A stretch of 34,553 bases of DNA from CAYOLL01 sp964404765 [NCBI: uncultured Gemmatimonadota bacterium] (GTDB lineage Bacteria; 4572-55): contig CAYOLL010000056.1 in NCBI GenBank assembly GCA_964404765.1, forward strand, positions 1 to 34,553, given 5' to 3'. Made by a program: the position numbers and the translations under genes. This document shows, in pieces, positions 31,756 to 34,553 of this stretch. Below the pieces are notes generated by a model. It saw nothing but the letters and a program-made list of their open reading frames with translations, was not told the origin of the DNA and searched no databases. Every line of letters begins with the position of its first letter. The first letter of the stretch is position 1.

Positions 31756-33521
31756 AAAAGCAATCCTTTTTGAAACTATTGGCGCTACTGCTTATTGCAT
31801 TGATATTGGGAACGATGGCGACCGAATGGCTTGCGCCGGATGCTGAAGCACGTCCGGGCGGCGGTCATTCGTCCGGCGGGTCTTCGGGCGGAGGAAGCTC
31901 TTCGAGCAGTCATTCCGGCGGTGGCTCGTCCGGGGGTGGCGGCTCCGGCGGAGACCTGGTCGTTGTGTTCGATTTCTTTTTGGCCATGCTGCTATTTATG
32001 TGCGGCAAGGCGGCCTTTACCAACAAACCCGCCATGCCGGAAAATGTAAAACAGCGCTTAAGCCGTATTATCGTCGGGGCGTGGTGCTTCGTCATGGCTT
32101 TTGCGGTTTTTCCCGCCCTCTTTTTCGGAACAACCGGCGGCGTAATCTATCTCGTCGCCGCGATCATCACCTGCTTTCTGGGCGGCAAAGCTGTGGAAGG
32201 CCCGCTGGATGGCAGCGCTGTCTCGGCGCCGACAATTCCGCATCTCCAAGCCGTGGCAGAGCAAATTGATGCCGCCCTCAACGCGCTCAGGCAACATGAT
32301 CCTCATTTTTCCAAAATCATTTTCCTGGATTTTGCCCATTCTCTATATCACAAATACCATTCTTTTCTCGGTGCGCCCGATTTCAAAAATCTAAGCCCGT
32401 TTATGTCCGATGACATAAAGCGGTTGGCCGACACCGCACATCGCCATTATCAAAAACTGGCGATTTCCACGACCGAAATCGTCATTGCCAACCTGCGGAT
32501 TACAGATGTGGCCGACACGGCCGGGTTTACCGCCCTGACTGTCGAAATCGAGGCCAATTACACCCATACCTTCGGCAAACTGAGCAAGGAGTTGGTGGGA
32601 TTTATCAGCATGATATCCCGCGACGCCGGCAAAAATGTGGAGCGCCGTCGTGTAACCGTAACCGAACGCTGGCTATTCACCCGCGGCGGCAGCGTCACTT
32701 CGCCGCCGCCGGACAAGATGCGCCACCTCTCCTGCCCGAGTTGCGGCGCGGCGGCCAATTTTACCGACGCCGGCGCGTGTCAATATTGCCACACCCTCAT
32801 CAAAGCCGGCGAGATGCAGTGGCAAATCGCCAATATCATCGAAGTCGGCAAGGAAGGCTTTGTCCTGTCTGCCCCGGCGGCGTATACGGCCGAGCAAGGC
32901 ACGGCCTTGCCGACATTGAAGCAGGCGGATTTGGCCGGAAAAATCGGCCTGCTTTTGCAGCAACACGGGCGTCAGGACAGCGACGCTTTTCAAGCCAACT
33001 TTAAGCAAAATATCGTCAGCGCCTACTTTATGGCCATCTACGACGCCTGGTCGCGCAATGAATGGCCGCGCGCGCGCCACTTGACCTCGGATCGGCTGTT
33101 TGAATCCAACCAATTCTGGATCGACAACTACAAGGCCAACGGCTGGTTTAACAAACTGGAACGCATTCAAATCGACAAGATCGAATTGGCGCGCATCGAC
33201 GTGGACAAATATTACGAAGCGCTGACCGCGCGGATTTTTGCCGTCTGCTTGGACTACACGGTGGATCGCGAAAACAAGGTAATTGGTGGCTCGGACAAGC
33301 ATCTGCGCCATTTTACCGAATATTGGACCTTTATCCGGCGCAGCGGTCTGGACAAACCGGTTGACGCGGCAATGGATCTGACCCGCTGTCCCAATTGCGG
33401 CGCAGCCACCGACAAGATGGGCCAGGCCGCCGACTGCGGCTACTGCGGGGCCAAGATCAGCGCGGGCGATTTTTCGTGGGTCTTGACCGCCATTGCACAG
33501 GATGAGGCATATCGCGGCTAA
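31752..33521 (+). CDS. Glycine-rich membrane protein with two Tim44-like domains and two zinc ribbons
   Basis: 589 aa. A signal/anchor (~8-30) is followed by a Gly/Ser/His-rich linker (ARPGGGHSSGG..., ~33-67) and three helices (~68-85, 105-125, 127-145). Tim44-like domain 1 (~165-320) includes FSKIIFLDFAHSLYHKYHSFLG; zinc ribbon 1 has C328-x2-C331 and C343-x2-C346. Domain 2 (~395-535) includes YFMAIYDAWSRNEW and FTEYWTFIRRSG; zinc ribbon 2 has C546-x2-C549 and C562-x2-C565. In mitochondria Tim44 anchors Hsp70 to the import pore; bacterial Tim44-like proteins are uncharacterised but likely bind membranes or proteins. Coupled to the TPM gene and followed by a paralogue. Confidence 0.85.
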   Translation: MKKQSFLKLLALLLIALILGTMATEWLAPDAEARPGGGHSSGGSSGGGSSSSSHSGGGSSGGGGSGGDLVVVFDFFLAMLLFMCGKAAFTNKPAMPENVKQRLSRIIVGAWCFVMAFAVFPALFFGTTGGVIYLVAAIITCFLGGKAVEGPLDGSAVSAPTIPHLQAVAEQIDAALNALRQHDPHFSKIIFLDFAHSLYHKYHSFLGAPDFKNLSPFMSDDIKRLADTAHRHYQKLAISTTEIVIANLRITDVADTAGFTALTVEIEANYTHTFGKLSKELVGFISMISRDAGKNVERRRVTVTERWLFTRGGSVTSPPPDKMRHLSCPSCGAAANFTDAGACQYCHTLIKAGEMQWQIANIIEVGKEGFVLSAPAAYTAEQGTALPTLKQADLAGKIGLLLQQHGRQDSDAFQANFKQNIVSAYFMAIYDAWSRNEWPRARHLTSDRLFESNQFWIDNYKANGWFNKLERIQIDKIELARIDVDKYYEALTARIFAVCLDYTVDRENKVIGGSDKHLRHFTEYWTFIRRSGLDKPVDAAMDLTRCPNCGAATDKMGQAADCGYCGAKISAGDFSWVLTAIAQDEAYRG

Positions 33522-33523
33522 AA

Positions 33524-33705
33524 AGAAAGATGGCTCATGGAACAAGTTTGTGGAAGAGCACCTTGTCATTCTGAAAGAATCTTTATGAGGCGATAGTAAC
33601 TGCTTTCAAATCAAGCTGTTAGCAAGTTTGAAAAAAGATTCCTACTGAATGACATCTCACGGCCCCGGTCGCTTTCCACAAACTTGTACCAAGAGCCAGA
33701 AAGAT
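33524..33705. mobile_element. 166-bp MITE with terminal inverted repeats and 8-bp target duplication
   Basis: The terminal inverted repeats 33532-33555 (starting GGCTCATGGAACAAG) and 33674-33697 match at 22 of 24 positions. The directly flanking AGAAAGAT occurs at 33524-33531 and 33698-33705, a perfect 8-bp duplication. An inner inverted pair, TTGTCATTCTGAAAGAATCTTT-type at ~33563-33584 and AAAAGATTCCTACTGAATGACA-type at ~33632-33654, gives a nested fold. No coding capacity. It sits between the two Tim44-like paralogues. Confidence 0.85.
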
Positions 33706-33754
33706 TCTCCATGCCGCAACTTTATCAGAACATTTTATTGAAAAGGACAAACGG

Positions 33755-34553
33755 ATGAAGAAGATGCATCTTTTATTCTTTATTTTGCTCAGCCTGTTTT
33801 CCGGGCAGATGCTGAGCGACATCGTTTTAGATTCCTTCGATGGCGGCGGCATAAGCATTTCCGAGGCGCGGCCCGGCGGCGGGCACAGTAGCGGTGGTGG
33901 TGGAGGTGGCGGCGGTGGCGGACGCAGTAGAAGCGGAGGCGGCCGGTCGTCATTTGGTGGCGGCGGGTCGTCATCCGGCGGCGGTGATGGCCGTTGCTGT
34001 CTTTATGTTGTTGTGGGTGGCATCTTTTTCTTTTTTGTGCTCCTTCTTCTTAACAACGGGGTGATGATTCTCAAAGGCGCCTTCAAACCGGCGGTTGGAA
34101 GCGCAATGCCGTCCAAGGCGGTGGGTCTGCTTTCAATAGTGGCAGGCATTATGGGGTTTGTGTTGGTGGGGCTGATGTCATTTGCAGCAAGCCATTTGTT
34201 CTATCTGATTTTTGCATGGATTATATGGTTTGTACTGGGCATCGGTTTGTTGAAAATTGCCGGCCCAATCGAAAATGAAAATAAGACCATTGTCCTGTCC
34301 GGCCATAGCGCGGGCAGCCGAGACTTGAATCTGCAAAATAGCCTTGAAACGTTGATGCAAAATGATCCTAACTTCTCGAAGACGCTTTTTCTGGAGTTTG
34401 CCGCCTCGCTGTATTACAAATACCATACCTTTTTGGGTACGCCGCAGTTCAAGGATTTGGGGCCGTTTTTGGCGGATAATGTTCACGTTAGCGCTCAACG
34501 GGAGCATCGCCGCCGCCAAAATCTCAACCTGCGCGTAACCGAAGCCGTCATCA
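33755..34553 (+). CDS. Second glycine-rich Tim44-like membrane protein, truncated by window end
   Basis: Open from ATG 33755 (AAGGA upstream) to the window end, 266 codons. It is a paralogue of the preceding gene: signal peptide (~1-20), a linker starting ARPGGGHSSGG at ~39 and rich in Gly/Ser/Arg to ~78, helices at ~83-100, 122-145 and 147-165, then the beginning of a Tim44-like domain with FSKTLFLEFAASLYYKYHTFLG (~204-225), matching the neighbour's FSKIIFLDFAHSLYHKYHSFLG. Whether it also has zinc ribbons cannot be seen. Tandem duplication explains the pair; the intervening MITE entered later or with it. Confidence 0.85.
   Translation, partial: MKKMHLLFFILLSLFSGQMLSDIVLDSFDGGGISISEARPGGGHSSGGGGGGGGGGRSRSGGGRSSFGGGGSSSGGGDGRCCLYVVVGGIFFFFVLLLLNNGVMILKGAFKPAVGSAMPSKAVGLLSIVAGIMGFVLVGLMSFAASHLFYLIFAWIIWFVLGIGLLKIAGPIENENKTIVLSGHSAGSRDLNLQNSLETLMQNDPNFSKTLFLEFAASLYYKYHTFLGTPQFKDLGPFLADNVHVSAQREHRRRQNLNLRVTEAVI

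Noticed and set aside
32673-33569. 298-codon minus-strand ORF opposite the Tim44-like gene
   Set aside because: Antisense to zinc ribbons and Tim44 domains that are clearly coding on the plus strand.

Overview
The window looks like a chromosomal segment from an uncultured Gram-negative bacterium, most likely of the FCB superphylum or a neighbouring group (Calditrichota/KSB1/Zixibacteria-like). The basis is the gene types: a secreted multi-domain M12-type metalloprotease, a cohesin-dockerin protein, a carboxypeptidase-regulatory-domain protein, a gluzincin-TolB propeller-outer-membrane hybrid, a BatD-like protein and many intergenic palindromic elements. This placement is inference; no rRNA or tRNA is present to anchor it.

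Layout. 1-3032 (-): 5'-complete but truncated secreted metalloprotease. 3367-7418 (-): tight four-gene unit of antitoxin, VapC toxin, glycerate kinase and a membrane GAF-PP2C phosphatase (RsbU/SpoIIE type). 7640-8119 (-): small PilN-like membrane protein. 8152-11711 (-): large gluzincin/TolB/beta-barrel protein plus a small carboxypeptidase-regulatory-domain partner. 11712-12324: gene-free, with four 86-bp tandem repeats of paired hairpins. 12325-15000 (-): glutamine-hydrolysing asparagine synthetase and a cohesin-dockerin protein. 15001-15271: a cluster of inverted repeats. 15272-16225 (-): an orphan sugar-ABC permease. 16226-19405 (-): three coupled genes, DUF262 (ParB-like nuclease fold), DUF3696 AAA/ABC-type ATPase and an unrecognised third protein, which I read as a candidate anti-phage or other conflict system. 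19520-21019 (-): CNNM-CBS protein with a C-terminal PTS EIIA domain. 21289-22399 (+): release factor 2 with its programmed +1 frameshift. 22525-23110 (+): a DUF2281-like/MazF toxin-antitoxin pair. 23201-24307 (+) TPR lipoprotein-like or secreted protein and, convergent, 24323-25207 (-) BatD-like protein. 25590-27986 (+): bifunctional Rel with a structured leader. 28189-31044 (+): a large DNA methyltransferase with a possible N-terminal nuclease domain. 31132-34553 (+): a TPM-domain protein and two Tim44/glycine-rich membrane paralogues, the last cut by the window end.

How it fits together. Stress and conflict functions are over-represented: two toxin-antitoxin pairs, Rel, a PP2C partner-switching phosphatase, a probable single-chain restriction-modification enzyme and the DUF262-DUF3696-X operon. 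The gaps between genes carry several small non-coding mobile elements. Two have terminal inverted repeats flanked by direct repeats (33532-33697 with an 8-bp duplication; 27990-28130 with a 16-bp duplication that copies the 3' end of rel). The most promising undescribed system is the three-gene operon at 16226-19405. The most promising undescribed non-coding structures are the 86-bp tandem array and the MITE-like elements.
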